From: Phycisphaeraceae bacterium
Lineage (GTDB): Bacteria; Planctomycetota; Phycisphaerae; Phycisphaerales; UBA1924
Direction: 5' to 3'
Assembly: GCA_019636655.1 (NCBI GenBank)
Contig: JAHBXB010000002.1
Span: 260,537 to 324,536, forward strand
Length of the DNA stretch: 64,000 nt
The position numbers and the translations under genes are program-made. Within the stretch, counting starts at the first letter, position 1; the number at the start of each line of letters is the position of its first letter. Below are positions 33,068-41,569 of the stretch, piece after piece. Under the pieces are notes generated by a model. It did not search any database. It was given only the letters and a program-made list of their open reading frames with translations, and was not told where the DNA came from.

Positions 33068-33421
33068 ATGCCCAAGCAATGGAGCGACAGCATCCTGATC
33101 TCGGAACTCGCGGATGAACCGGAACTCTCCGAGGAGTTCTCGGCCATCTTCGATCGCCTCCAGGGTGATGAACCGGTTCCCAACGTGGTGCTCAACTTCG
33201 CCGGGGTGACGTACCTCAACTCGTCGCACCTCGCCCAGTTGCTGAGGATGCGAAAGCGAGTCCAGGAGGCCGGCCGGGCCATCGTGCTGTGCTCGATGGG
33301 CGACGACGTCTGGTCGGTGATGATGCTCACGGGCCTAGACAAGGTCTTCCGCTTCGCCTCCGACCCGATGATGGCTCTCGCCGGTCTGCAGTTGGACGAG
33401 GGGTCCGAGGGTCGCCCCTGA
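33068..33421 (+). CDS. STAS-domain anti-sigma-factor antagonist-like protein
   Basis: A 117-residue single-domain protein of the STAS fold. 'VVLNFAGVTYLNSSHLAQLLRMRKRVQEAGRAIVL' contains the conserved phosphorylatable Ser position in 'NSSHL', and 'GLDKVFRF' is the usual end motif. STAS proteins of this type take part in partner switching: when the Ser is unphosphorylated they bind an anti-sigma kinase. No kinase or phosphatase partner of that type lies next to it. Leaderless start predicted from the TACACT box six bases upstream. Confidence 0.82.
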   Translation: MPKQWSDSILISELADEPELSEEFSAIFDRLQGDEPVPNVVLNFAGVTYLNSSHLAQLLRMRKRVQEAGRAIVLCSMGDDVWSVMMLTGLDKVFRFASDPMMALAGLQLDEGSEGRP

Positions 33422-33462
33422 GGGGCGGATTCGCCCTCGCGTTCGAGCGTGGCAGCCGGCGA

Positions 33463-33468
33463 TACCCT
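33463..33468 (+). promoter_or_regulatory. -10 box TACCCT fixing a GTG leaderless start
   Basis: TACCCT-CGCTTT-GTG (33475): the box and the shikimate kinase domain border agree on this GTG as the start. Confidence 0.6.
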
Positions 33469-33474
33469 CGCTTT

Positions 33475-34044
33475 GTGTCGACACTCCCAACGTCACGCAC
33501 GCGACACTTGATCCTCATCGGTCCTCGCGGCGCCGGCAAGACCACCGCGGGCCGGGCCGTGGCTGAACGTGTCGGCGCCGGCTTTACCGATCTCGACGAT
33601 GTTGTGCTGTCCGCTCTGGGCGTCGCCTCGGTTACCGAGGCCTGGGCACGGTTTGGCGAGCCCGCATTCCGCAGCGCCGAGGCCAACGCCCTCACCGCCG
33701 TAATGCCGAGCCCGCCGCGGGTCATCGCGCTGGGCGGTGGTACCCCGACAATCCCCGCCGCCGCAGCAGCCCTTGACCGAGCCCGCATCGACCGAAAGGC
33801 GATCATCGCATACCTGACCGCTCCGGCCGCGGTCCTGCATGCCCGGATCAGCGGCGACATGCTCCAGGACCGTCCCCCGCTCACCGGCCTCGCCGGGATG
33901 GACGAGATCGAACACCTCTTGACCCAGAGAGCACCGGTGTACGAGCGGCTCGCGAGCGTGCGAATCGACACGAATAGCGCCGGCATCGATGCGATCGTCG
34001 ATCGTCTTGTCGATCTATGGCGCCAACCGACCGGGTCGAACTAG
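33475..34044 (+). CDS. aroK: Shikimate kinase
   Basis: A 189-residue kinase of the aromatic amino-acid pathway (shikimate to shikimate-3-phosphate). Walker A 'GPRGAGKTTAG' (about residues 16-26), 'FTDLDDVV' with the shikimate/Mg Asp, 'FGEPAFRSAEA' (the GEXXFR motif), 'IALGGGTP' and lid 'LQDRPPLTG' are present in order. Length is typical. The GTG start at 33475 is preferred over the upstream ATG at 33289, which would add 62 residues overlapping the STAS gene. Ends 11 bp from convergent serA. Confidence 0.87.
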   Translation: MSTLPTSRTRHLILIGPRGAGKTTAGRAVAERVGAGFTDLDDVVLSALGVASVTEAWARFGEPAFRSAEANALTAVMPSPPRVIALGGGTPTIPAAAAALDRARIDRKAIIAYLTAPAAVLHARISGDMLQDRPPLTGLAGMDEIEHLLTQRAPVYERLASVRIDTNSAGIDAIVDRLVDLWRQPTGSN

Positions 34045-34055
34045 CCCGAAGCGTG

Positions 34056-35330
34056 CTACCACAGCAGCCGGACACGGATCGTCTCGGGGATTTCCCGGAG
34101 CCGCTCCACGATCGCCCTCGCATCGGTCGGATCAACATCGAGCACCACGTAGCCGATGTCGGCGTTGGTCTGGAGGTACTCCGCGGCGATGTTCGCACCA
34201 AGGGCGGCGATCGCGGCGTGCATCTTGCTCAGAACGCCGGGAACGTTCCGGTGGAAGTGCAGGATGCGGTGGCGGCGTTCGGCCTTCCTTCCGCCGGCCT
34301 TGCCGCGGGACTCGGCCATTCCCTGTTCGGGAAGGTCAACCTCGGGAACGTTTACCGCACCCGCGGTGCTTCCGTTGTTGATGAACCGGGCGAGCTTGGC
34401 GGCGACATCCTCGGCGATCGCCTCCTGCGCCTCCTCCGTGCTGCCGCCGATGTGCGGCGTGAGGATGACATTCTCCAGCCCGCGGAGTTCGCTGGCGAAG
34501 GCATCCCCCTTGCCAGCGGGCTCGCTGGGGAACACGTCGGCCGCCGCGCCGCCGAGCCTGCCATCCCTGATCGCCCTGGCAAGGGCGGGCACGTCGACGA
34601 CCCCGCCGCGGGCGTTGTTGATCAGATGGGCGCCCCGTTTCATCGCGCCAAGCTCGTCGCGCCCGATGAGCCCCCGCGTCCGATCGGTGTCGGGGACGTG
34701 GACGGTGACCACGTCGCTGCCCGCGAGCAGTTCCTTGAGCGTGCGGACCGGCCGGGCGTTGCCGAGCGGGAGGACAGCGCGCACATCAAAGTAGATCACG
34801 CGCATGCCGAGCGCCTCGGCGAGCACGCTGACCTGAGACCCGATTCGGCCATAGCCGACGATGCCGAGCGTGCGGCCGCGGACCTCGTGGGCGCCGGAAG
34901 CGGACTTGTCCCATTCGCCGCGGTGCATCTGGGTGCTTCGGTCCGACAGGCGGCGGTGCAGGGCGATGATCTCGCAGATCGTCAACTCCGCGACGCTCCG
35001 GGTGTTGGAGAACGGGGAGTTGAAGACCGGGATGCCGGCGAGGCAGGCGGCCTTGAGGTCCACCTGGTCGGTGCCGATGCAGAAGCAGCCGATCGCCAGG
35101 AGTCGCGAGGCGGGGGCGATCACGCCGGCGGTCACGCCGCTCTTGCTGCGGATGCCCAGGGCATGAGCGCCGCCACCGGCCTTGATCGCCGCGGCCAGGG
35201 CCTCCCCCTCCAGCGCCCTGGCGCTCGCGTCAACCGTGAAGCCCTCTTCAACCAGCCGCTCGCGTCCGCGCGCATGGATCCCTTCCAGCAGCACGACGCG
35301 GATCTTGCTCTTTGGGAATGACGTCTTCAC
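34056..35330 (-). CDS. serA: D-3-phosphoglycerate dehydrogenase with ACT domain
   Basis: A 424-residue enzyme that oxidises 3-phosphoglycerate in serine synthesis. The E. coli-type layout is present: substrate lobe ('IRSKSGVTAGV'), NAD domain with 'LGIVGYGRIGSQV' (GxGxxG), catalytic 'NNARGGVVD' (Arg), and His in 'LTPHIGGST', then an ACT domain from about residue 355 ('HFHRNVPGVLSKM'), which binds serine for feedback control. GTG start; the next upstream gene, uppP, is 20 bp away, suggesting co-transcription. glyA at 43811 uses the serine made here. Confidence 0.92.
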   Translation of the reverse strand: MKTSFPKSKIRVVLLEGIHARGRERLVEEGFTVDASARALEGEALAAAIKAGGGAHALGIRSKSGVTAGVIAPASRLLAIGCFCIGTDQVDLKAACLAGIPVFNSPFSNTRSVAELTICEIIALHRRLSDRSTQMHRGEWDKSASGAHEVRGRTLGIVGYGRIGSQVSVLAEALGMRVIYFDVRAVLPLGNARPVRTLKELLAGSDVVTVHVPDTDRTRGLIGRDELGAMKRGAHLINNARGGVVDVPALARAIRDGRLGGAAADVFPSEPAGKGDAFASELRGLENVILTPHIGGSTEEAQEAIAEDVAAKLARFINNGSTAGAVNVPEVDLPEQGMAESRGKAGGRKAERRHRILHFHRNVPGVLSKMHAAIAALGANIAAEYLQTNADIGYVVLDVDPTDARAIVERLREIPETIRVRLLW

Positions 35331-35350
35331 GTGCGCGTCTCTCGCGGTGG

Positions 35351-36295
35351 TCAGTTTCCGTTGGTCGCGGCCGGCGCGGGAACAGCGGCGGCCGGACGGG
35401 GCTCGGGGGCAATTCGAACGATCTGGCCGAGGATCAACCCGGCCATGACGACACCGATGAGCAAGCGGTACCACCCAAACGGGGCCAGCCCGCGCCGGTT
35501 GAGGAACCCGACGAGCCATTTGACGGCCAGCGCCGCGCTCACTGCCGCGACGAGGATCCCGAGCACGACGTTCGTCGCCCCCAGGTGCTGGAAAAGGTTG
35601 CCGCCGTTCTCCGGCCCGGCGCCCTTGAGGTCCTTGTACAGGTCCCACGCGGCCGCGGCGGTCAGGGTCGGCACGCCAAGAAGAAACGAGAACTCGGCAG
35701 CCGCCGCGGGGCGGAGCCCGACGAAATAGCCGCCGGTGATCGTCATCATCGACCGGCTGGTACCGGGCCACATCGCGACACACTGCAGCAGGCCGATGAC
35801 AAGCGACTTGCCGACGGTGAGATCCTCGATCCCCACCTCCTCGGCCCGCGCCCTTGGCACGGAGAACCTCCCGACCCGCCACGCCTCCACACCCATCATG
35901 TACACGCCGCCGAGCATGAGCGCCGCCACGACGGGCACGGGGTAGAAGAGATGGGCCTTGATGAACTTGTTCACCAGAAGGCCCACCACGACGGCGGGCA
36001 CGAATGCCACCCCGAGGTTCACCAGCAGACGCATCCCCACCGGATCGCGTCCGATCAGCCCGCGGAGCATCTGGACGAACCGCGGCCAGTAGAGGCCGAC
36101 CACGGCCAGGATCGCTCCCGCCTGGATCACGACCTCGAACGACTTGACGGCTTCGCTCCGCCCGCCCCCCACTCCCGTATCGGCGCCCAGGCCGATAAGG
36201 TTGGACACGAGGATCAGGTGCCCCGTCGAACTGACCGGCAGGTACTCCGTGATCCCCTCAACCAGTCCGAGAATGATCGACTGCCACCACTCCAC
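35351..36295 (-). CDS. uppP: Undecaprenyl-diphosphate phosphatase
   Basis: A 314-residue integral membrane enzyme that recycles the lipid carrier of cell-wall synthesis by removing a phosphate from undecaprenyl diphosphate. The two family motifs are clear: 'LGLVEGITEYLPVSSTGHL' near the N-terminus and 'WPGTSRSMMTITGG' in the middle, within about eight membrane helices. The C-terminus has a short Pro/Ala tail. The GTG at 36295 follows AGGAGG by 4 nt. It fits with murG and ftsW in the same window as evidence for a peptidoglycan pathway. Confidence 0.92.
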   Translation of the reverse strand: MEWWQSIILGLVEGITEYLPVSSTGHLILVSNLIGLGADTGVGGGRSEAVKSFEVVIQAGAILAVVGLYWPRFVQMLRGLIGRDPVGMRLLVNLGVAFVPAVVVGLLVNKFIKAHLFYPVPVVAALMLGGVYMMGVEAWRVGRFSVPRARAEEVGIEDLTVGKSLVIGLLQCVAMWPGTSRSMMTITGGYFVGLRPAAAAEFSFLLGVPTLTAAAAWDLYKDLKGAGPENGGNLFQHLGATNVVLGILVAAVSAALAVKWLVGFLNRRGLAPFGWYRLLIGVVMAGLILGQIVRIAPEPRPAAAVPAPAATNGN

Positions 36296-36421
36296 GCCGC
36301 CTCCTGACTCCACGCAGGACGGGCGTGGCACCAACCCAAGATCGGATCAACCCCCCCCCGCCTCAATAGGCCGGCGGGAACGGCCCGTGGCGCCGCGATC
36401 TGATTGCCCGCCTGCTGGCGC

Positions 36422-37156
36422 CTACTTCTTGCGCACGCCGTCGATCAGGCTCTTCCATTGGAGGGCCGCGTTCTCGACAGGCGTGGCGGGACCGGTGAGA
36501 CGGATGAAGACGTTGCCCAGCGGGCCCTCGACGATGGCGCCGCGGAAGGCATACCCCGTCCTTGGCGTCTTCGCCTGGCCGGGCATGCCCTCGTGGTAGG
36601 TTCCATCGGCCTCGGCGATCGTAACCGGGAAGCCGCCGATCATGCGCTGGTTCACCCGCCAGTCAGCCGGTCCGCCGCCGGAAGCCGTCACCATCGTCTT
36701 CCAGCGATCCAGGTTCTGCTTCACATTGCCGCCCTGCGTGGTGCCGAAGAAGAACCACACGACGTTCGCCTCGCCGGCGCCGTCGCCGGGAATGACAAAC
36801 TCTGCTGCCCGCATCGGGCCGGCGTTGACCTTCTCCCACTCGGAAGGCACGCTCCAGACCAGTCCCGCCACCTCGACGGAGTTCGCCTGACCGGTAATCT
36901 CATCCGCAAGGCCCGCGGCGCGAGCCTGGTTCTGCTCGATGCCTGCGGCGGTGTCCTTGCCCGTCTTGGCCGAGCGGCCGTACATGGAGGTCGGCTGCTC
37001 AGACAGGTTGCTCAGCGCCCCGTTCCCGCGGCTGGCCGCCACGCCGGGTGTCGGCGTCGCGGGTGGGGACGCTGTGGGCGGAGCCTTCTCCTCGCATCCC
37101 AGAAGGGCAAGACCGGCGGCGAACGCCGCGGCACAACGCACAAGGTGAGTCTTCAT
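36422..37156 (-). CDS. Lipoprotein of unknown function
   Basis: The product is 244 residues. Lipoprotein signal with lipobox 'LALLGC' at about residues 16-21, then a Pro/Thr-rich stretch. The folded part from about residue 95 starts 'LVWSVPSEWEKV' and includes 'FVIPGDGAGEANVVWFFFG', 'RWKTMV' and 'GPLGNVFIRLTGP'. This pattern recurs in exported planctomycete proteins but I cannot name a family. TAGACT ends 5 nt before the ATG, and the gene diverges from the SpoU methyltransferase gene. Confidence 0.68.
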   Translation of the reverse strand: MKTHLVRCAAAFAAGLALLGCEEKAPPTASPPATPTPGVAASRGNGALSNLSEQPTSMYGRSAKTGKDTAAGIEQNQARAAGLADEITGQANSVEVAGLVWSVPSEWEKVNAGPMRAAEFVIPGDGAGEANVVWFFFGTTQGGNVKQNLDRWKTMVTASGGGPADWRVNQRMIGGFPVTIAEADGTYHEGMPGQAKTPRTGYAFRGAIVEGPLGNVFIRLTGPATPVENAALQWKSLIDGVRKK

Positions 37157-37161
37157 GGCAA

Positions 37162-37167
37162 AGTCTA
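37162..37167 (-). promoter_or_regulatory. -10 box TAGACT, leaderless start
   Basis: On the minus strand TAGACT-TTGCC-ATG (37156): a five-base gap. Confidence 0.55.
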
Positions 37168-37250
37168 GTGCCGTACGGACGGCAGGTCAGGTGTGCGGTG
37201 ACTCGCGCCGGGCCTGCCATACCGTGTGCGATTGCCCGTTGCTCCAGGAA

Positions 37251-38099
37251 ATGGCCACCACCATCCCCATCGAGTCGCTCTCGGACCCTCGTATCGCCGA
37301 GTACGCAGGCCTGCGCGATGCGGAGCTCAGGCACCGGACCGACCCCGTGAACCCGGTGACAAGCAGGCCCGGGTTGTTCATGGCCGAAGGGGACCTAGTC
37401 GTCCGGCGATTGATCACCTCCGAGCCCCGATTCCGCCCGGTCTCGATCTTCGGCACCAGGACGCGGTTCGAGGCCCTGGCTGATGTTCACGCCCTGATCC
37501 CCGCCGACTGCCCCTTCTACGTCGCCGATGCGGACCTGCTCAGCGGCATCGTCGGCTTCAGCATGCACAGGGGCCTGCTCGCGCTGGGTCGCCGCGGGGA
37601 CGGGGCCATCGACACCCCAGAATCGATCGCCCGCCGCTCCCGCCTGCTGCTGGTGCTCGAGGATCTCTGCAACCACGACAACATCGGCGGGATCTTCCGC
37701 AACGCCGCGGGCCTTGGGTTCGGAGGGGTTGGTGTGCTCCTGTCGCCGCGGTGTGGCGATCCGCTGTACCGAAAGTCCCTGCGGGTGTCGATGGGCCATG
37801 TTCTTGGCGTTCCGTACGCGACGATCGCGGATTGGCCGACGGGGCTCCTGGGGCTTCGGGACCTGGGGTTTACCATTGGCGCCCTGACCCCAGCATCAGA
37901 TGCCATTGACGTCAGGCGGGCGGGCGAAACAGACGGGCGCGTGGCGCTGGTCCTTGGAACGGAGGGTGCCGGGCTGTCGGCGGCTGTGCTTGCCGCGGCG
38001 GACCTCCGGCTGCGGATCCCGATGACGCCAGGTGTCGATTCGCTCAACGTATCAGTTGCGGCGGCCATCGCCATGCAGGCCTTGATATCCGAACATTAA
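37251..38099 (+). CDS. SpoU-family RNA 2'-O-methyltransferase
   Basis: The product is 282 residues. An N-terminal substrate-binding domain (about 1-110) is followed by the SPOUT knot domain with motif 1 'NHDNIGGIFRNAAGLGFGGV', motif 2 'VALVLGTEGAGLS' and motif 3 'IPMTPGVDSLNVSVAAAIAM'. Such enzymes methylate 23S rRNA (RlmB/RlmH-like) or tRNA (TrmH); which RNA cannot be decided. The ATG at 37251 follows CAGGA and matches the domain border. A TACCGT box (37219-37224) lies about 26 nt upstream. Confidence 0.85.
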   Translation: MATTIPIESLSDPRIAEYAGLRDAELRHRTDPVNPVTSRPGLFMAEGDLVVRRLITSEPRFRPVSIFGTRTRFEALADVHALIPADCPFYVADADLLSGIVGFSMHRGLLALGRRGDGAIDTPESIARRSRLLLVLEDLCNHDNIGGIFRNAAGLGFGGVGVLLSPRCGDPLYRKSLRVSMGHVLGVPYATIADWPTGLLGLRDLGFTIGALTPASDAIDVRRAGETDGRVALVLGTEGAGLSAAVLAAADLRLRIPMTPGVDSLNVSVAAAIAMQALISEH

Positions 38100-38110
38100 C
38101 CATATATACT
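38082..38110 (+). promoter_or_regulatory. Sigma70 promoter TTGATA-N17-TATACT
   Basis: TTGATA (38082-38087), a 17-bp spacer and TATACT (38105-38110) overlap the end of the methyltransferase gene. Predicted transcription start is about 38117, giving an untranslated leader of about 180 nt before the thioredoxin-like gene. No strong structure seen in the leader. Confidence 0.75.
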
Positions 38111-38296
38111 GCTGACCAAGGGCGTCATATCACGTCGATGCACGAAGGGGTCATCGGGGGAGAATCGAAAGGGTGTGGCGAGTCTCAGACAAAGGGGGCA
38201 ACAAAACTGAAACTCTGCGTTATCATCAAGCAAGCAGCCGAGTTGAACACTGATCCTCCTCCTGGATCGCGTCCCGTCCACCCACGGAGTTTGCGC

Positions 38297-39508
38297 ATGA
38301 AAACCGCGCGTCTTGTACTGGCCGCCGCCGCGTTGACCATGACCGCCGTGTCTCTTGCTGCACCGCCCGCCGACGGTGTGATGCGCGTGGGCTCGGGTGA
38401 GACCCGGGCGACCCTGAACGCCATGGAGTTGACGCCGTTCGATGCCTCGCTCTGGGGCACGCTGACTGGCTGGACGGACGGCGCCGCCGTGGACGCCGCG
38501 GCAGCCGATGGAAAGCCGGTCCTCATCTTCACTTGGCGCTCGTGGCACAAGGTGTCGCAGACCTCGCTCCCGGTGGCTCAACGCATGCTCAACCGGTTCG
38601 GCAAGGACGGCCTTGTGGTCGTTGGCGTCCACGATGCCCGCGGCTACGACATGGCCGCCCAGGTGGCCAAGGACGCGGGCTACACGGGGCCCATCGCTCA
38701 CGACTCCACCGGCGCCTTCGGCTCCGGGCTCAACGCCAAGCACGCTCCCGCGTACTACATCCTTGACCGCGCCGGCAACGTCCGGTTCGCCGATGTCGAC
38801 GCCTCGTCGCTTGAGAAGGCCCTCTCGATCGTCGCTGGGGAGAGCAAAGAACAGGCCGCGGCGGTGCCGGGCACGGTTGCTGCCAATGCGGCGAAGCGGG
38901 CCGACGAAGCGATGCGGTCCCGCACCATTTCCGGGGAGTACCGGCCCGGCGCGCTGCTCGACGTCCCGTTCCAGCTGCCGGATATCTCGGCGTACGAGGG
39001 GGCCAAGTGGCCCGACAAGAATACGCAATCGCTCACCGCGACCAACGTGCAGGGTCAGGCCCTGCCGGCCTCGTTCGGCAGCGAGACGTGGCTGACCGAT
39101 CCGCCCAAGAGCAACGGTCGCGTGGTCGTCATCGACTTCTGGGCCACCTGGTGCGGCCCCTGCAAGAAGGCGATGCCCAAGATCGATGAGATGTACAAGG
39201 CCAACAAGGCGGACCTTGTCGTCATCGGCCTCTCCGACGAGCCCGCCGGAACGGTCAAGAACTTCCTGAACTCGCACCGGCACGCCTATTCGCAGGCGAC
39301 GGACACGAGCAAGACGATCAGCAAGGCTCTTCAAGTCCAGGGCATCCCCCACGTAGTCGTCATGTCCACCGACGGCATCGTGCGGTGGCAGGGCAATCCG
39401 CTCGATCCGGCGTTCGCCAAGGCCGTGGGCGCGGTCATCGCCGCGGACCCCGGGGTCGCAGCGCGGCGCCAGGCCGAGGTCGAGTACCTAAAGACCAACA
39501 AGAGCTGA
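38297..39508 (+). CDS. Exported tandem thioredoxin-fold protein
   Basis: The product is 403 residues. A signal peptide (about 1-22, LVLAAAALTMTAVSLAA) is followed by two thioredoxin-like domains. The first (about 60-180) has 'PVLIFTWRSWHKVSQTSLP' where the CXXC would be, so it lacks both Cys; the rest of its fold is recognisable ('PIAHDSTGAFGSGL ... AYYILDRAGNV'). The second (about 255-385) has a full 'VIDFWATWCGPCKKAMPKID' active site and 'QGIPHVVVMSTDG' with the cis-Pro. Probably a periplasmic thiol-disulfide reductase with a non-redox binding domain. Ends before a strong terminator. Confidence 0.82.
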   Translation: MKTARLVLAAAALTMTAVSLAAPPADGVMRVGSGETRATLNAMELTPFDASLWGTLTGWTDGAAVDAAAADGKPVLIFTWRSWHKVSQTSLPVAQRMLNRFGKDGLVVVGVHDARGYDMAAQVAKDAGYTGPIAHDSTGAFGSGLNAKHAPAYYILDRAGNVRFADVDASSLEKALSIVAGESKEQAAAVPGTVAANAAKRADEAMRSRTISGEYRPGALLDVPFQLPDISAYEGAKWPDKNTQSLTATNVQGQALPASFGSETWLTDPPKSNGRVVVIDFWATWCGPCKKAMPKIDEMYKANKADLVVIGLSDEPAGTVKNFLNSHRHAYSQATDTSKTISKALQVQGIPHVVVMSTDGIVRWQGNPLDPAFAKAVGAVIAADPGVAARRQAEVEYLKTNKS

Positions 39509-39527
39509 CGCTCCAACCCAGCCAACC

Positions 39528-39567
39528 GAAACAGGGCCCGGGAACCGCTCCCGGGCCCTGTTTCTTT
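39528..39567 (+). terminator. Intrinsic terminator
   Basis: A perfect 16-bp stem, arms 39528-39543 and 39549-39564 (GAAACAGGGCCCGGGA), with a 5-nt loop. The stem itself closes with a short T-rich end, and TTTG follows. Confidence 0.85.
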
Positions 39568-39594
39568 GGCACGCCCACCATCGTGACCCGCGGC

Positions 39595-39600
39595 TATCGT
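39595..39600 (+). promoter_or_regulatory. -10 box TATCGT fixing a TTG leaderless start
   Basis: TATCGT-CGTTCGA-TTG (39608): a seven-base gap and no Shine-Dalgarno sequence; TTG is the only start that gives the TrmL N-terminus. Confidence 0.55.
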
Positions 39601-39607
39601 CGTTCGA

Positions 39608-40114
39608 TTGGCCCGGCCCCTGTTCCACATCGTGCTGCACGAGCCCGAGATCCCCAACAACACCGGGAACATCGGGCGGACATGCGTCGCGACGGGGTGC
39701 GCCCTCCACCTGATCCACCCGCTGGGGTTCTCCACTTCTGAAAAGGCATGCCGGCGAGCCGGGCTTGACTACTGGCCGCGTCTGAGCCCGAGCGAGCATG
39801 CGGGGTGGGAGGAGTTCTGCCGCGACCAGGCCCCCGCGAACCTCTGGCTGCTCACGACCAAGTCGGCCCGCCCGGCATGGGAGGTGCCCCTGCGGCCGGG
39901 CGACTACCTCGTCTTTGGCAAAGAGTCGAAGGGACTGCCCGACGAGTTGCTGGCGGCTCACCCCGACCGACTGATCACGCTGCCGATGGTCGCCGAGGAG
40001 CGGTCCCTCAACCTTGCGACCGCAGTCTGCGCGGTCGTGTACGAGGGTGTGCGGCAGCGTGTCGCTTCCGGCGACCTCTCGCTCGACGCGACCGGACGAT
40101 TGCGGGACGCCTGA
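39608..40114 (+). CDS. trmL: tRNA (cytidine/uridine-34-2'-O)-methyltransferase TrmL
   Basis: A 168-residue single-domain SPOUT enzyme that methylates the ribose of the wobble base of tRNA-Leu. 'IVLHEPEIPNNTGNIGRTCVATG' at the N-terminus, 'LVFGKESKGLP' and the SAM-knot motif 'LPMVAEERSLNLATAVCAVVYE' match TrmL closely. Length is normal. TTG start, predicted leaderless, right after the terminator of the thioredoxin-like gene. Confidence 0.9.
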   Translation: MARPLFHIVLHEPEIPNNTGNIGRTCVATGCALHLIHPLGFSTSEKACRRAGLDYWPRLSPSEHAGWEEFCRDQAPANLWLLTTKSARPAWEVPLRPGDYLVFGKESKGLPDELLAAHPDRLITLPMVAEERSLNLATAVCAVVYEGVRQRVASGDLSLDATGRLRDA

Positions 40115-40157
40115 CGGTGCTCGCGGTATGATCGGGCGCGGAGGACGATTGAGAGAT

Positions 40158-40376
40158 ATGAGACCCATCCCGCATGGACGTTGGTGGATGCCCAGAGTTC
40201 TCGTCGTGGCGGTTCTGCTCGGCGTGGGGTGCTCCAAGCCCCTGCTCTCGCCGGATGACACCCGCACCCCGTTCGACCACTACGACGCGGTGCGGAACGA
40301 GTACGCCAAGCAGTACAAGACGGACGCATTCGGCCGGCAATCGCCGAACCTCGAGGGCCGGCTCGCCCCCAGATAG
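40158..40376 (+). CDS. Small lipoprotein
   Basis: A 72-residue protein. 'PRVLVVAVLLGVGC' is a signal with lipobox ending at Cys25, followed by a mature peptide of about 47 residues with 'FDHYDAVRNEYAKQYKTDAFGRQSPNLEGRL' (split by eye as one charged, probably helical stretch). No family recognised. TATGAT (40127-40132) lies upstream and GAGAG precedes the ATG. It sits 43 bp after trmL. Confidence 0.6.
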   Translation: MRPIPHGRWWMPRVLVVAVLLGVGCSKPLLSPDDTRTPFDHYDAVRNEYAKQYKTDAFGRQSPNLEGRLAPR

Positions 40377-40561
40377 CGGCGGGACCAAGCTCGGCTCCGG
40401 TCCCGATAACGGCCGGAGTTTCGGCGTATGCGACGTGCGCGGACGGAAGCGATTCGCTGATCGCGCCAGAGCGCGCTTTCTCGGAGATTTTGAGAAGACA
40501 CGGCCCAAGTCGGCCCGATCCCAAGCATTGCAACGGATCACACGCGAGTTCCTGCCCCACC

Positions 40562-41260
40562 ATGCCATCCGCGAAGCGAACATCCAGCCGCCCCGCGAAG
40601 CGCGACCCACGGTCCGCCGCGGAGCAGGCGGCGTCGCGCCGGCTCAAGCTGGTGTGGGTGAGCTTCATCGCGGCGATGACGCTGGTCGGCGGCGGGCTGC
40701 TGGCCCTGGACAACCGCCCGGCGCCGCGCCTTGACGGTCTCTCGCTCGCGCCCCTGCTGGCCTCGAGCGGGCTCAGCGGCGTCGCCACCATCACCCGCAC
40801 ACGCGCGACGCTGGACCAGGATCGCTGGCAGGCGATCGTCATCCACAGCAGCGGCTCGCCCATCGGCTCGCCTGCCACGATCGGGGCGGAGCACGAGCGA
40901 GCCGGATTTCGCGGCCTTGGGCACCATTTCATCATTGGCAACGGCCAGGGGATGGAGGACGGTGAGCTCCACGTCGGGTTCCGCTGGCTGGACCAGCTCC
41001 CGGGTGCCCACGCCGGCGGCAAGAACGGTGACTATTACAACCAGCACTCCATCAGCATCTGCCTGGTGGGCGACGGACGACGCCACTCGTTTACATCGAC
41101 GCAGATCCGCCGGCTCGCCGAGGTGATCTCGACCCTGTGCCGCGACCTGGACATCCCGAAGGACCGGGTGTTCCTGTACAGCGACGTCGCCGAGGGGACC
41201 GACCCCGGCCCGCTGTTCCCTGCGACGGCCTTGGCCGAGCAACTCTCGCAGTTGCGGTAG
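40562..41260 (+). CDS. Membrane-anchored N-acetylmuramoyl-L-alanine amidase (PGRP-like)
   Basis: The product is 232 residues. A basic N-terminus precedes one membrane helix (about 36-55, LVWVSFIAAMTLVGGGLLAL). The amidase-2/PGRP domain follows: 'WQAIVIHSSG' with the first zinc His, 'RGLGHHFIIGNGQGMEDG', 'PGAHAGGKNGDYYNQHSISICLVGDG' with the second His and the family's Asp/Cys-like third ligand area. It cuts the bond between muramic acid and the peptide. This supports a peptidoglycan wall. Start ATG at 40562 chosen for the membrane anchor; no good Shine-Dalgarno. Confidence 0.78.
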   Translation: MPSAKRTSSRPAKRDPRSAAEQAASRRLKLVWVSFIAAMTLVGGGLLALDNRPAPRLDGLSLAPLLASSGLSGVATITRTRATLDQDRWQAIVIHSSGSPIGSPATIGAEHERAGFRGLGHHFIIGNGQGMEDGELHVGFRWLDQLPGAHAGGKNGDYYNQHSISICLVGDGRRHSFTSTQIRRLAEVISTLCRDLDIPKDRVFLYSDVAEGTDPGPLFPATALAEQLSQLR

Positions 41261-41569
41261 GTCCGGTCACCCACATCCCCCACTCGTCTCGCTCAGCAGC
41301 CGCGGCGCCGTCGGATCGGTCCGGTGCCTGCATGCGCATTGAACTTTGACCGAATGAAGCGGATACTACGATCCGCTCTGGGGCGGCGGGCCTGCACCGG
41401 CGCAGGCCATGGAGGGGTGGTTCGGGAAAAACGGGCCGGGAATCCCCCTGCCCAGCGGCCCCGTATGGGTGTAGCCTTTGTGTACGGCCGACCGGAGTCG
41501 GCCGTCGGACTAGGGTTGGAATGTGTCAGCCGGGCCTGATTCCGGGCCGGGCTTTGGGAAACGTCCGAC
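41261..41569 (+). other. 309-bp region: probable structured 5' leader of the kinase gene
   Basis: No gene. A possible promoter, TTGACC (41346-41351) and TACGAT (41367-41372, 15-bp spacer), is followed by three hairpins: GGCCTGC/GCAGGCC (41389-41395/41402-41408), an imperfect one around 41424-41456, and a perfect ACGGCCGAC-cgga-GTCGGCCGT (41484-41505). A leader of about 190 nt would therefore precede the kinase start at 41570. Confidence 0.45.
41346..41372 (+). promoter_or_regulatory. Possible promoter TTGACC-N15-TACGAT
   Basis: A -35-like TTGACC and -10-like TACGAT, with a slightly short 15-bp spacer, about 200 nt upstream of the kinase gene. Confidence 0.4.

Noticed and set aside
32084-34044. 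One three-gene operon with a common promoter
   Set aside because: The second and third genes each have a -10 box six bases before the start; separate leaderless transcripts fit better, although read-through is possible.
38111-38296. A riboswitch in the 180-nt leader of the thioredoxin-like gene
   Set aside because: No convincing paired elements or expression platform were found.
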